Assembly (NCBI GenBank): GCA_964649195.1
Contig: CAZYPK010000110.1
Coordinates: forward strand, 1-17,994
DNA from: JTS-RE9 sp964649195
Lineage (GTDB): Bacteria; Planctomycetota; Phycisphaerae; Phycisphaerales; Phycisphaeraceae
Length of the DNA stretch: 17,994 bases
Direction: 5' to 3'
Translations under genes and position numbers: made by a program
Shown: positions 6,646 through 13,869 of the stretch, piece after piece
Layout of the letters: the number at the start of each line of letters is the position of its first letter
How positions within the stretch are numbered: position 1 is the first letter of the stretch
The notes under the pieces: model-generated
Seen by the model: the letters and a program-made list of their open reading frames with translations, nothing else
What the model was told of the DNA's origin: nothing
Databases searched by the model: none

Positions 6646-9273
6646 ATGGCGAAGAAGAAAAACAACCCGACCGCGTCCGCCGATGTCCGCACTTTTTACA
6701 AGTCCATCGCCTGGGCGGTGCTCGCCGGCCTCTGGCTGCTGGTCGCCACGGCGCTGGCCAGCTATGACCCCGCCGATGCGCCGGGGCATTTCATCGCCCC
6801 GGCCAACGTGAAGCCGAAGAATCTCGTGGGCCAGCTTGGCGCCAACATCGCCTACAACACCTACCTGATGCTGGGGCCGGGCGTCTGGGTGGCGATCACG
6901 GGCGTGTTCACGTTCCTCATTGTCACGCTGGCGGGCAAACCGGTCACATCGCTGATGCGCCGGCTGCTGGGCCTGCTGGTGATGACCATCGCCGCCAGCG
7001 CGATCCTCGGCCTCTCCGCTCCCCACATGATCGACCGCCCCGAAGGCGCAGGCGGCCTCGTGGCCCTCTACCTCAACAACGGCCTGATGCCCATGCTCAA
7101 CGTCATGGGCACCATGCTGGTCATGACCCTGCTCTTTCTCATTGGCTCGATCATGGCGGCGGATCAGGCGGTGCTCACGCTGTCTCACTACTTCGGCAGG
7201 CTGTGCATGAACATCGCCAACATCCGCGTGCCTCGCCCCGTGCTCGTCGGCGCACTGAGCGGCATCAGGAACCTTCCGGGCGCCATCGGCCGGCTGCGCT
7301 CGCCGCGCGATGCCAAGGATGATGATGAAGCCGATGTGAACCCCTTCGTCGCATCGCCCAAACGCCGCGGCCGCAAGCAGGCGCAGGAAGAAGAGGAAGA
7401 AACCGAAGAAAAGATCCCCACCGACCTGGGCGGACTGGGCGGCACCGAATCGTTCGATCTCGATGCAAAGAACAAATCGAAATCCAAACACATCGAAACA
7501 GACGAAGAGGACGAATCCGAACCCGACGCGGGCACTGGAGCTTCAAGCTCCAGTGGCGCCGCGACCGCACCCGAGCCTGATGCGAACAAACCGTTCACCC
7601 CCGAAGAACTCCGCGCCAAGATCAAAAAGCTTCCGATCAACTTCGCACCGCAGGCCAAGAAGCAGTCCGCCGCACCGCTGCGCGAAGTCGATCTGTCCGG
7701 CTACCAGTTTCCCTCGATGGAGCCGCTCATCGAGCCGGAATCCAACTTCACCGATGAGCAGGAAAAAATCGTCCGCGAACAGGCCCTCGCGCTCGAGCAG
7801 GCTTTGCAGCAATATCGCATCGAAGGCGAAGTGGTCGGCATCGACTCCGGCCCGGTCATCACGCTCTTCGAAGTCCGCCTCGCTCCCGGCACCAAGGTCG
7901 CCAGCCTCAACGGTGTCTCCAGCGATCTCGCCCGGGCCCTCAAGGCCCACAACATCCGCATCGTGCCCAACACCGCGGGCAAGGACACCATCGGTATCGA
8001 AGTGCCCAACATCTACAAGGAACGCGTCCGCCTCAAGGAACTGATGACCGTCGATGTCGAGACCACCAAAAAAATGAAGCTGCCCATGTTCCTGGGCAAG
8101 GATGCCAGCGGCAACCCGCTCATCGCCGACCTGGCCGCGATGCCTCACATGCTCATCGCCGGCACCACCGGTTCGGGCAAATCGGTCTGCATGAACTCGA
8201 TCATCATGTCCTTCCTCTTCACCAAGCGGCCTGATGAACTGAAGCTGGTGCTGGTCGATCCGAAGATGGTCGAAATGTCCATGTTCAAGGACATTCCGCA
8301 CCTGATGTGTCCGGTCGTCACCGAGATGGGCAAGGCGGCGGCGATCCTGGAATGGGCCGTCACCAAGATGGATGAACGGTACGAACTGCTCGCCGAGGCC
8401 GGCGTGCGCGACATCAGCGGCTACAACAACCTGAGCAAGGAGGAACTCTTCGAGCGGTTCCAGCCCTCAAGCGAAATCGAGGAGGCAAAGATTCCCAAGA
8501 AGCTGCCTTACATGGTGTTCGTGATCGATGAACTGGCCGACCTGATGATGACCAACAAGGAAGTGGAAAGCTTCATCGTCCGCATCGCCCAGAAGGCCCG
8601 CGCGGTGGGCATCCATCTGATCCTGGCGACGCAGCGTCCGCAGGCCAATGTCGTGACGGGACTCATCAAGGGCAACATGCCTTGCCGGGTGACGTTCAAG
8701 GTGGCATCGGGTCTGGACAGCCGCATCGTGCTGGATCAAAAAGGCGGCGAGTTGCTGCTGGGGCATGGCGACATGCTGTTCCTTTCGCCGCGTTCGAGCA
8801 AGCTGATTCGTGCCCAGGGCACGCTGGTGGATGACATCGAGATTCGCAAGGTGGTGAAGTTCCTGAAGGAAATCGCCCAGCAGAACTTCGAGCCGCAGCT
8901 TATGCAGCTCAAGCAGCCGGGCGAGATTGCCGGCGAATCGACGGAGCGCGATCCGCTGTTCGACGATGCGGTGCGCTGCGTGCTCGAAACGCAGCGCGGC
9001 AGCGTGTCACTCCTGCAGCGCCGCCTGACCATCGGCTACTCCCGCGCCTCGCGCCTCATCGAAGAGATGGCGATCGCGGGAATCCTCGGTGATTACAAGG
9101 GTTCGCAGGCCCGCGAGTGCAACATCACCGTCGAGGAATGGGACGCCCTCAAGGCTCAGGCCGAGGCCGACGCGGCGGTGCAGGTCAACGGCAACATCGA
9201 TGTGGATGATGAGAGCGAATCGAGCTTCGATGATGACGCCGACATCGATCAGGCCCGCAAAGAGGGGGACTGA
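6646..9273 (+). CDS. ftsK: DNA translocase FtsK/SpoIIIE
   Basis: This 875-residue protein pumps DNA at the closing septum and couples chromosome dimer resolution with division. Four N-terminal membrane helices lie at about 20-39, 77-96, 107-125 and 149-170. A linker rich in Glu, Asp, Ser and Lys (about 215-350) leads to the motor domain. Walker A GTTGSGKS is at 506-513, Walker B VIDE at 626-629, followed by the ATQRP motif and GNMPCRV. A C-terminal winged-helix gamma domain (about 770-835, ending SRASRLIEEMAIAGILG) should read KOPS-type sites. I chose ATG 6646 because MAKKKNN precedes the first helix with normal spacing; an in-frame ATG at 6595 is possible but its added residues look non-coding. 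The linker contains a palindrome at 7533-7555. Confidence 0.97.
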   Translation: MAKKKNNPTASADVRTFYKSIAWAVLAGLWLLVATALASYDPADAPGHFIAPANVKPKNLVGQLGANIAYNTYLMLGPGVWVAITGVFTFLIVTLAGKPVTSLMRRLLGLLVMTIAASAILGLSAPHMIDRPEGAGGLVALYLNNGLMPMLNVMGTMLVMTLLFLIGSIMAADQAVLTLSHYFGRLCMNIANIRVPRPVLVGALSGIRNLPGAIGRLRSPRDAKDDDEADVNPFVASPKRRGRKQAQEEEEETEEKIPTDLGGLGGTESFDLDAKNKSKSKHIETDEEDESEPDAGTGASSSSGAATAPEPDANKPFTPEELRAKIKKLPINFAPQAKKQSAAPLREVDLSGYQFPSMEPLIEPESNFTDEQEKIVREQALALEQALQQYRIEGEVVGIDSGPVITLFEVRLAPGTKVASLNGVSSDLARALKAHNIRIVPNTAGKDTIGIEVPNIYKERVRLKELMTVDVETTKKMKLPMFLGKDASGNPLIADLAAMPHMLIAGTTGSGKSVCMNSIIMSFLFTKRPDELKLVLVDPKMVEMSMFKDIPHLMCPVVTEMGKAAAILEWAVTKMDERYELLAEAGVRDISGYNNLSKEELFERFQPSSEIEEAKIPKKLPYMVFVIDELADLMMTNKEVESFIVRIAQKARAVGIHLILATQRPQANVVTGLIKGNMPCRVTFKVASGLDSRIVLDQKGGELLLGHGDMLFLSPRSSKLIRAQGTLVDDIEIRKVVKFLKEIAQQNFEPQLMQLKQPGEIAGESTERDPLFDDAVRCVLETQRGSVSLLQRRLTIGYSRASRLIEEMAIAGILGDYKGSQARECNITVEEWDALKAQAEADAAVQVNGNIDVDDESESSFDDDADIDQARKEGD
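7533..7555. repeat. Perfect palindrome inside the ftsK linker
   Basis: CACTGGAGCTT (7533-7543) and AAGCTCCAGTG (7545-7555) are exact reverse complements around one base. It encodes part of the Gly/Ser/Ala run GTGASSSSGAA in the acidic linker, where insertions should be tolerated. The ends CACTGG/CCAGTG are shared with the intergenic hairpin at 17003-17036. Confidence 0.7.
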
Positions 9274-9283
9274 TGCGCCGATC

Positions 9284-9454
9284 CGAGCCGCGACTCAACG
9301 AGTCGCGGAGACGAACGACAAGATGGCGTACCCCTCGCGCAGTGGATCAAAGGATGCGAAAACGACCGGAACCTCGTTCGAGGCTGAAAGCGACAGGCGC
9401 GTTCCGACCACCCTTGAAGCTGTTCACGTCCGCGACTCGTTGAGTCGCGGCTCG
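9284..9454. repeat. Hairpin-bounded repeat, copy A (complete)
   Basis: The 171-base element begins CGAGCCGCG and ends CGCGGCTCG. Each end carries the same hairpin (9288-9308 and 9430-9450): a 9-bp stem CCGCGACTC/GAGTCGCGG with loop GTT or AAC. It fills the space between the convergent ftsK and pdxJ stops, with hairpins 14 and 9 bases from them. Its inside matches 11305-11466 in inverted orientation along its whole length. It has no credible coding content. Confidence 0.9.
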
Positions 9455-9459
9455 CTTTT

Positions 9460-10194
9460 TCATTCAATCAGCCGCAGCATCTCGCGCACCGCTTCGCCCA
9501 GCCCCACAAACACCGCCCGGCTGACAATCGAATGCCCGATGTGCAGCTCGCCCATGCCTGGCAGCATCGCAATCGGTCGCACGTTCAGATAGTTGAGCGC
9601 ATGCCCCGCGTTCAACCGCATGTTCGCTTCGAGTATCCGTTCGCCGGCGCGAACGACCTTTTCAAACTCCCGCTGAAGCGGTTTCACTTCAAACCTGCCG
9701 CCCGCATCGTGAAACGCATGGGCGTAAGGTCCGGTGTGAATCTCGCAAAGCTCAAAGCCCGCCTGTGCCGCGGCATCAATCTGCTTTTCATCCGCATCAA
9801 TGAACGCACTGGGCGAGATGGAGGCATCCTTCAGACGTTTGACCACCAGCTTCATCCGCTTGAGCTGACCGGCCACATCCAGCCCGCCTTCGGTCGTCAC
9901 TTCGTTGCGACCTTCAGGCACCAGCGTGGCCATCGTCGGCTTGATCCTGCGGGCGATGGCGACCATCTCATCCGTCGCCCCCATCTCCAGATTGAACCGG
10001 CAGTGACAGCTCGCGGCGATGCGCTGCACATCATGATCCTGAATGTGGCGACGATCCTCGCGCAGATGCACGGTGATCACCTGCGCCCCGGCAAGCTGCG
10101 CCGCCGCAGCAGCCCAGACCGGATCGGGTTCGTAGGTGCGACGGGCCTGGCGGATCGTCGCGACGTGATCGATGTTGACGCCGAGGTGGGGCAT
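9460..10194 (-). CDS. pdxJ: Pyridoxine 5'-phosphate synthase PdxJ
   Basis: PdxJ condenses 1-deoxyxylulose 5-phosphate with aminoacetone 3-phosphate to make pyridoxine 5'-phosphate in the DXP-dependent vitamin B6 route. The 244-residue product has the usual length. Family motifs are all present: GVNIDHVATIRQARR from residue 5, HLREDRRHIQD near 43, NLEM, LVPEGRNEVTTEGG, NAGHALNY and GELHIGHSIVSRAVF near the end. The start ATG at 10194 places NIDH at residues 7-10 as in the family. The open frame continues upstream only through heptamer repeats and is not coding. No Shine-Dalgarno sequence precedes the start; upstream bases are pyrimidine-rich. It follows lipA on the same strand after 136 bases of repeat. 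Confidence 0.96.
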   Translation of the reverse strand: MPHLGVNIDHVATIRQARRTYEPDPVWAAAAAQLAGAQVITVHLREDRRHIQDHDVQRIAASCHCRFNLEMGATDEMVAIARRIKPTMATLVPEGRNEVTTEGGLDVAGQLKRMKLVVKRLKDASISPSAFIDADEKQIDAAAQAGFELCEIHTGPYAHAFHDAGGRFEVKPLQREFEKVVRAGERILEANMRLNAGHALNYLNVRPIAMLPGMGELHIGHSIVSRAVFVGLGEAVREMLRLIE

Positions 10195-10330
10195 GGGAAT
10201 CGGGTGTCGGGTGTGGAGTAAGAAGTTCCGAGTTCCGAGTTGAAGGGATTTCGGATTTGGGATTTCGGATTTCGGATTTCGGATTTTCCTTTCCGATTTC
10301 TCGCTCTTTCGCTTTCTCGCTTTTCCGCTT
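10195..10330. repeat. Heptamer tandem arrays filling the lipA-pdxJ spacer
   Basis: Almost the whole spacer is degenerate 7-base tandem units. On the + strand these are GGGTGTC-like (about 10202-10215), AGTTCCG-like (about 10224-10240), CGGATTT/GGGATTT (about 10245-10289, six units) and CGCTTTT/CGCTCTT-like units (about 10302-10330). The units differ but the period stays near 7. No promoter or ribosome binding site for pdxJ is visible in it. Confidence 0.75.
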
Positions 10331-11251
10331 TTACTTCTCCAGTTGCAACACCTGTTCCTCCGCGTGGTAGCTGGAGCGGACGAGCGGGCCGGATTCGACA
10401 TGGCGGATGCCGATCATTTCGCCGTTGCGTTTGTAGTCGAGGAACTGTGTCGGTGTGACCCAGCGGGTGATGGGCAGATGATCGCGCGTCGGCTGAAGGT
10501 ATTGGCCGATGGTCAGGATGTCGCACGAACCGTGGACGCTCATGGCGCCTGCGACCAGGTCGTGCATCAGCTCTTCGATCTCTTCATCCGTTTCGCCGAT
10601 GCCGACCATGATGCCGGTCTTGGCGACGAGGCCTTGCTCCTTGGCGCGGGCGAGCAGTTCGATGGAGCGTTCGTACTTCGCCTGTGGCCGCACGACTTTG
10701 TAGAGACGCCTGACGGTCTCCATGTTGTGGTTGAGGATTTCCGGGCGCTCATCGAGCACCAGTTGCAGCGCATCCCAGTCACCGCAGAAATCAGGGATGA
10801 GCACCTCGACGCTGGTGCGCGGCGACTGCCTGCGAATCTGGCGAATCGTTTCCGCCCAGATCTCCGCGCCGCCATCGGGCAGCTCATCGCGGTTGACGCT
10901 GGTGATGACGATGTGTTTGAGGTTCATCAGCGCCGCCGCCTCACCGACCCGGCGAGGTTCATCCTTATCGAGAAACGCAGGGCGACCGGTCTTGATGTGG
11001 CAGAAGCCGCACGAGCGCGTGCAGACATCGCCCAGGATCATCAGCGTGGCGGTGCCTCGTTCCCAGCACTCGCCCATGTTCGGGCACTTGGCCGATTCGC
11101 AGACGGTGTGCAGCTTGTTTTCATCGACGATCTGCCGAAGCCTGGAAAAACCGGGGCCGCCCGGCAGCCTGGCGCGAAGCCAGTCGGGTTTCTTCCGGCG
11201 GATGTAGTCCTGCCCGGCGTTGTCGATGATGAATGGCGTCAGGGAAATCAT
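10331..11251 (-). CDS. lipA: Lipoyl synthase LipA
   Basis: LipA is a radical-SAM enzyme that inserts two sulfur atoms at C6 and C8 of protein-bound octanoyl groups. The 306-residue product has the auxiliary cluster motif C51-X4-C56-X5-C62, the radical-SAM motif C77-X3-C81-X2-C84 (CTRSCGFC) and the C-terminal RSSY at 292-295, whose serine ligates the auxiliary cluster. Length is normal for the family. I chose ATG 11251; a GTG three codons earlier is possible, and neither has a clear ribosome binding site. It is upstream of pdxJ on the same strand. No lipB, lplA or 2-oxoacid dehydrogenase gene is adjacent. Confidence 0.97.
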   Translation of the reverse strand: MISLTPFIIDNAGQDYIRRKKPDWLRARLPGGPGFSRLRQIVDENKLHTVCESAKCPNMGECWERGTATLMILGDVCTRSCGFCHIKTGRPAFLDKDEPRRVGEAAALMNLKHIVITSVNRDELPDGGAEIWAETIRQIRRQSPRTSVEVLIPDFCGDWDALQLVLDERPEILNHNMETVRRLYKVVRPQAKYERSIELLARAKEQGLVAKTGIMVGIGETDEEIEELMHDLVAGAMSVHGSCDILTIGQYLQPTRDHLPITRWVTPTQFLDYKRNGEMIGIRHVESGPLVRSSYHAEEQVLQLEK

Positions 11252-11304
11252 GAGTCGCACAGTTTATCCGCAATGATTCGCGGAAGCGAGATGACAGCGG
11301 ATTT

Positions 11305-11466
11305 CGAGCCGCGACTCAACGAGTCGCGGACGCGGGCAGCCTCAAGGGGGTTGAAATGCGCCTGTTGCTTTCAGCCTCGGTTCCGGCCGTCTTCGCATCC
11401 TTAAATCCTTCGCGCGAGGGGCACGCCATCTTGTCGTTCATCTCCGCGACTCGTTGAGTCGCGGCT
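11305..11466. repeat. Hairpin-bounded repeat, copy B (complete)
   Basis: This copy is inverted relative to 9284-9454 and has the same terminal hairpins at 11309-11329 and 11444-11464, each CCGCGACTC/GAGTCGCGG around a 3-base loop. The right hairpin lies 9 bases beyond the tpx stop; the left end is 53 bases upstream of the lipA start. Interior differences from copy A are scattered substitutions and short indels, so the copies are not newly duplicated. Confidence 0.9.
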
Positions 11467-11473
11467 ATAAAAA

Positions 11474-11986
11474 TCACCCCGCCGCCTTCGCCGCCGCGAT
11501 CACCGCCGCGTAATCCGGCTCCTGCGCGATCTCCGGCACAAGCTGGCGATACTTGACCAGGCCATCCTTGCCGACCACGAGCACCTCGCGGCAGAGCAGG
11601 CCGGCCAACGGGCTGCCCGCGAGCACGTTGCCATACGCCTTGCCGAAGTTGCCATCGCGGAAGTCGGAGAGGGTGATGACATTGCCCGCCCCTGCCGCCC
11701 CGCACCAGCGCTTCTGGGCGAAAGGCAGATCGCGGCTGACGGTGACGATCTTCACGTCAGGCACGTTGGCGGCCTCGGCGTTGAATCGTTTCGTTTCGAT
11801 GTCGCAGATGCCCGTGTCCAGCGAAGGCACGATCGAGAGAATGACCGTGGCGCCCTTGAAGCTGGAGAGCCTGACTTCGGAGAGATCGGCGCCGACGAGG
11901 GTGGCATCGGGCGCATCAGCGCCGATGGCCGGGCCATCGCCGGTGAGGGGAACGGGAGTGCCTTTGAAGGTAACGGAACGTGCCAT
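11474..11986 (-). CDS. tpx: Thiol peroxidase Tpx
   Basis: This atypical two-cysteine peroxiredoxin reduces hydrogen and alkyl peroxides using thioredoxin. The 170-residue product carries the peroxidatic Cys61 in PSLDTGICDIETKRFN and the resolving Cys95 in LPFAQKRWCGAAG; both positions and the surroundings match E. coli Tpx. VTFKGTPVPLTG at the N-terminus and NVITLSDFRDGNFGKAYG are further family hallmarks. The start has AAGGA about 8 bases upstream. A run of A and T lies upstream (12001-12060), but I found no well-spaced promoter. The hairpin of repeat copy B follows the stop and may terminate the message. Confidence 0.97.
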   Translation of the reverse strand: MARSVTFKGTPVPLTGDGPAIGADAPDATLVGADLSEVRLSSFKGATVILSIVPSLDTGICDIETKRFNAEAANVPDVKIVTVSRDLPFAQKRWCGAAGAGNVITLSDFRDGNFGKAYGNVLAGSPLAGLLCREVLVVGKDGLVKYRQLVPEIAQEPDYAAVIAAAKAAG

Positions 11987-12090
11987 GAGGGAATCCTTTG
12001 GAAAAAAAGAGCCTGGGGTTGGGATAATGCGAGAAGAAAAGTCAAGAATTACAAAATACGGTTTTCAACGTGCCGGAACACCACGCGGCA

Positions 12091-12345
12091 TCATTCATCG
12101 TCCAGCGCGGGAACCAGCAGGACGTTCTCCATTCCCTGTTCGCGCAACGATTTTTCGATCCGCGACATGAGGCTCGCATGGTCGGAGGCGCGTACGCCCG
12201 GGTTTTCAGGCACGATCACCACATAGAGCCAATCATCATCGAGACGGTGATTTGACACCTTCAGCGCCACGCCGAGTTTCGCGGCCTCCTTCAATTTTTC
12301 CTCAACCGCAACGATGATGTCGGATACCTGGCCCTGGGTCACCAT
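12091..12345 (-). CDS. Unknown 84-residue protein paired with HEPN protein
   Basis: I do not recognise a family. The product looks alpha-beta: an N-terminal helix (about 8-27, IIVAVEEKLKEAAKLG), two strands (VALKVSNHRL, DDWLYVVIVPEN), a helix (SLMSRIEKSLREQG) and a last strand NVLLVPAL. The start at 12345 has AAAGG 9 bases upstream and begins 13 bases after the HEPN gene's stop; an in-frame ATG at 12372 would overlap that gene. The close pairing with a HEPN gene suggests a two-gene module in which this is the partner, possibly an antitoxin. No nucleotidyltransferase (MNT) motif GSX10DXD is present, so it is not the usual HEPN partner. Confidence 0.75.
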   Translation of the reverse strand: MVTQGQVSDIIVAVEEKLKEAAKLGVALKVSNHRLDDDWLYVVIVPENPGVRASDHASLMSRIEKSLREQGMENVLLVPALDDE

Positions 12346-12358
12346 GATGCCGCCTTTC

Positions 12359-12730
12359 TCAAAATGCTTCAAAAATCGTCTTCATGATCGAAACAGCCTC
12401 TCTCGATTCCTTATCCTCAACGAGCATCGACGGCTTGTAGTCCGCATCGATTCGCAACGTATAAAGGCGTCCCACAAGGCGGGATAATGCCACCCGTTTG
12501 GGTTGATCCATGTGAGGCATGCCGGTCTCGATCAATGGCCGCAGCCGCCCGTGACTGGGCCCTTCGCGCTGAGGAGGCATCGTCAATCCGGCACTCACCA
12601 GAGCGTGAACCACCCTTGAGTAAACTGCATAATAGGCCCGTGCCGTCGCTGAACGATGATAGCCTTCCTGCACCGAAGTGTTGGCGGCTTTCCGCGCCTC
12701 TCGTGCGAGATCGAGCCAGTTCTGAGGCAT
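12359..12730 (-). CDS. HEPN-domain-like protein
   Basis: The 123-residue, mostly helical product has HEPN-type features: a helix with RSATARAYYAVYS (26-38) and a second conserved stretch LRIDADYKP (92-100) followed by a helix to the end. HEPN proteins include toxin RNases and substrate-binding helpers of nucleotidyltransferases. The catalytic RX4-6H motif of HEPN RNases is not visible, so nuclease activity is doubtful. AAGGA lies about 10 bases before the ATG. The gene sits 89 bases downstream of cysK and 13 bases before the 84-residue gene. The assignment rests on recalled motif shape, so the family is likely but not certain. Confidence 0.72.
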   Translation of the reverse strand: MPQNWLDLAREARKAANTSVQEGYHRSATARAYYAVYSRVVHALVSAGLTMPPQREGPSHGRLRPLIETGMPHMDQPKRVALSRLVGRLYTLRIDADYKPSMLVEDKESREAVSIMKTIFEAF

Positions 12731-12819
12731 GCAGCCATGTTCCTTCGGCGGAGAATCCGTGACGGTTGAATGTTTTCAATCACGCCAAGCCCCGCCCTTG
12801 GAGCGGGCGCTGAACGTAT

Positions 12820-13776
12820 TCATTTCATGTATTCCGCAAACATCGGCGTGGACAGATAGCGTTCGCCGAAGCTGGGGAGGACGGCGACGATGGTCTTGCC
12901 CTTGTTCTCCGGCAGCGCCGCGATGCGTGATGCCGCCACAATCGCCGCCCCGGAGCTGATGCCGCCGAAGAGTCCTTCTTCCTTCGCCAGTCTTCGCGCC
13001 ACGGTCATGGCTTCATCATTGCTGACACGTTCGACGCCATCGACGACGGTAAGATCGAGATTCTTGGGAATGAATCCCGCGCCGATGCCTTGGATCATGT
13101 GCGGCCCCGGCTTGATCGGCTGGCCCTCGCGGGTCTGGGTGATGACCGGCGAATCGACCGGCTCCACCGCGATGCACTTGAAACCGGGATTCTTTGACTT
13201 GAGAAAGCGGCCCGCGCCCGTGATCGTGCCGCCGGTGCCCACGCCGCTGACGAGGATGNNNNNNNNNNTTTCCGGGCCGGTGGTTTTTTCGTGAATGGCG
13301 GGATTGGCGGGATTCTCAAACTGCTGGGGCATCCATGCGTTGGCGGTGGTGCCCACCAGCTCCGCGGCTTTGGCGATGGCGCCCTTCATGCCTTCGGTGC
13401 GAGGGGTGAGCACCAGGTCGGCACCCAGGGCGCGGAGCAAGGCCCGCCGTTCCATCGACATCGACGCCGGCATGGTGAGCGTGAGCTTGTAGCCCTTGGC
13501 AGCGCAGACGAAGGCGAGCGCGATGCCGGTGTTGCCGCTGGTCGGCTCGATGATGTGCGTCTCCTTGTTGATGATGCCGTCGCGCTCGGCGGCATCGATC
13601 ATCGCCCTGCCGATGCGATCCTTGACGCTCGCCATCGGGTTGAAAAATTCGCACTTGGCGTACACCGTCGCTCCGCCTTCGGGGATCACACGGTTGATCC
13701 GCACCAGCGGGGTGTTGAAGGTCGTGTCGATGATGTTGCCATACAGGCGATGATGCAGCAGCGATGGGTTGGACAT
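12820..13776 (-). CDS. cysK: Cysteine synthase (O-acetylserine sulfhydrylase)
   Basis: CysK joins O-acetylserine with sulfide to make cysteine, using PLP. The PLP lysine is K52 in NPMASVKDRIG; the substrate loop TSGNTG is at 79-84; the phosphate-binding GVGTGGTITG starts at 178. QQFENPANPAIHEKTTGPE is typical of CysK rather than cystathionine beta-synthase. The start at 13776 has AGGAG about 8 bases upstream; the longer open frame upstream is a shadow of lpxB. Ten N at 13259-13268 interrupt the gene. As drawn it has 318 residues, but the family normally has about 10 residues (IWxDTDGxVD) where only four codons stand, so about six codons are missing. It is divergent from lpxB. Confidence 0.96.
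   Translation of the reverse strand: MSNPSLLHHRLYGNIIDTTFNTPLVRINRVIPEGGATVYAKCEFFNPMASVKDRIGRAMIDAAERDGIINKETHIIEPTSGNTGIALAFVCAAKGYKLTLTMPASMSMERRALLRALGADLVLTPRTEGMKGAIAKAAELVGTTANAWMPQQFENPANPAIHEKTTGPEXXXXILVSGVGTGGTITGAGRFLKSKNPGFKCIAVEPVDSPVITQTREGQPIKPGPHMIQGIGAGFIPKNLDLTVVDGVERVSNDEAMTVARRLAKEEGLFGGISSGAAIVAASRIAALPENKGKTIVAVLPSFGERYLSTPMFAEYMK
13259..13268. other. Assembly gap (10 N) inside cysK
   Basis: Ten undefined bases break the cysK coding sequence. On the coding strand the codon before the gap is GAA, the next begins with A, and the last codon of the gap ends in C before ATCCTC. This fits Ile at the start and Asp at the end of the expected IWxDTDGxVD segment. The gap is probably a fixed-size placeholder. 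Confidence 0.9.
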
Positions 13777-13811
13777 GTTGAAGCTCCTGATAAATCTTGT
13801 CCGAGTGCCGT

Positions 13812-13840
13812 AATCTAGGGGCAATTGTTCCGTGCGCCAA
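13812..13840 (-). promoter_or_regulatory. Possible sigma-70-type promoter of cysK
   Basis: On the minus strand TTGGCG (13835-13840) and TAGATT (13812-13817) are spaced by 17 bases, each matching the consensus at four of six positions. They lie 36 bases upstream of the cysK ATG in the 93-base divergent gap with lpxB. No T-box or cysteine-responsive structure is evident there. Confidence 0.35.
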
Positions 13841-13869
13841 GTGGAGAACACCGACATACACTGGCCCGC

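Noticed and set aside
9249..9467. Small ORFs inside the hairpin-bounded repeats (also 11316-11705)
   Set aside because: They read through the repeat and its hairpins; the apparent protein similarity between copies comes from DNA similarity, and no ribosome binding site is present.
12001..12045. Promoter of tpx (TTGACT with CATTAT on the minus strand)
   Set aside because: The boxes are only about 10 bases apart, too close for a sigma-70 promoter, and no alternative pair has a good fit.
12790..12812. Intrinsic terminator after cysK
   Set aside because: Only a 5-bp GC stem can form (CCCGC/GCGGG) with no T-tract, too weak to call.
246..13776. A sulfur-assimilation gene cluster (sulfatase, SulP, CysK, LipA)
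   Set aside because: The genes are in separate transcription units spread over 13 kb among unrelated genes; the common sulfur theme is suggestive only.
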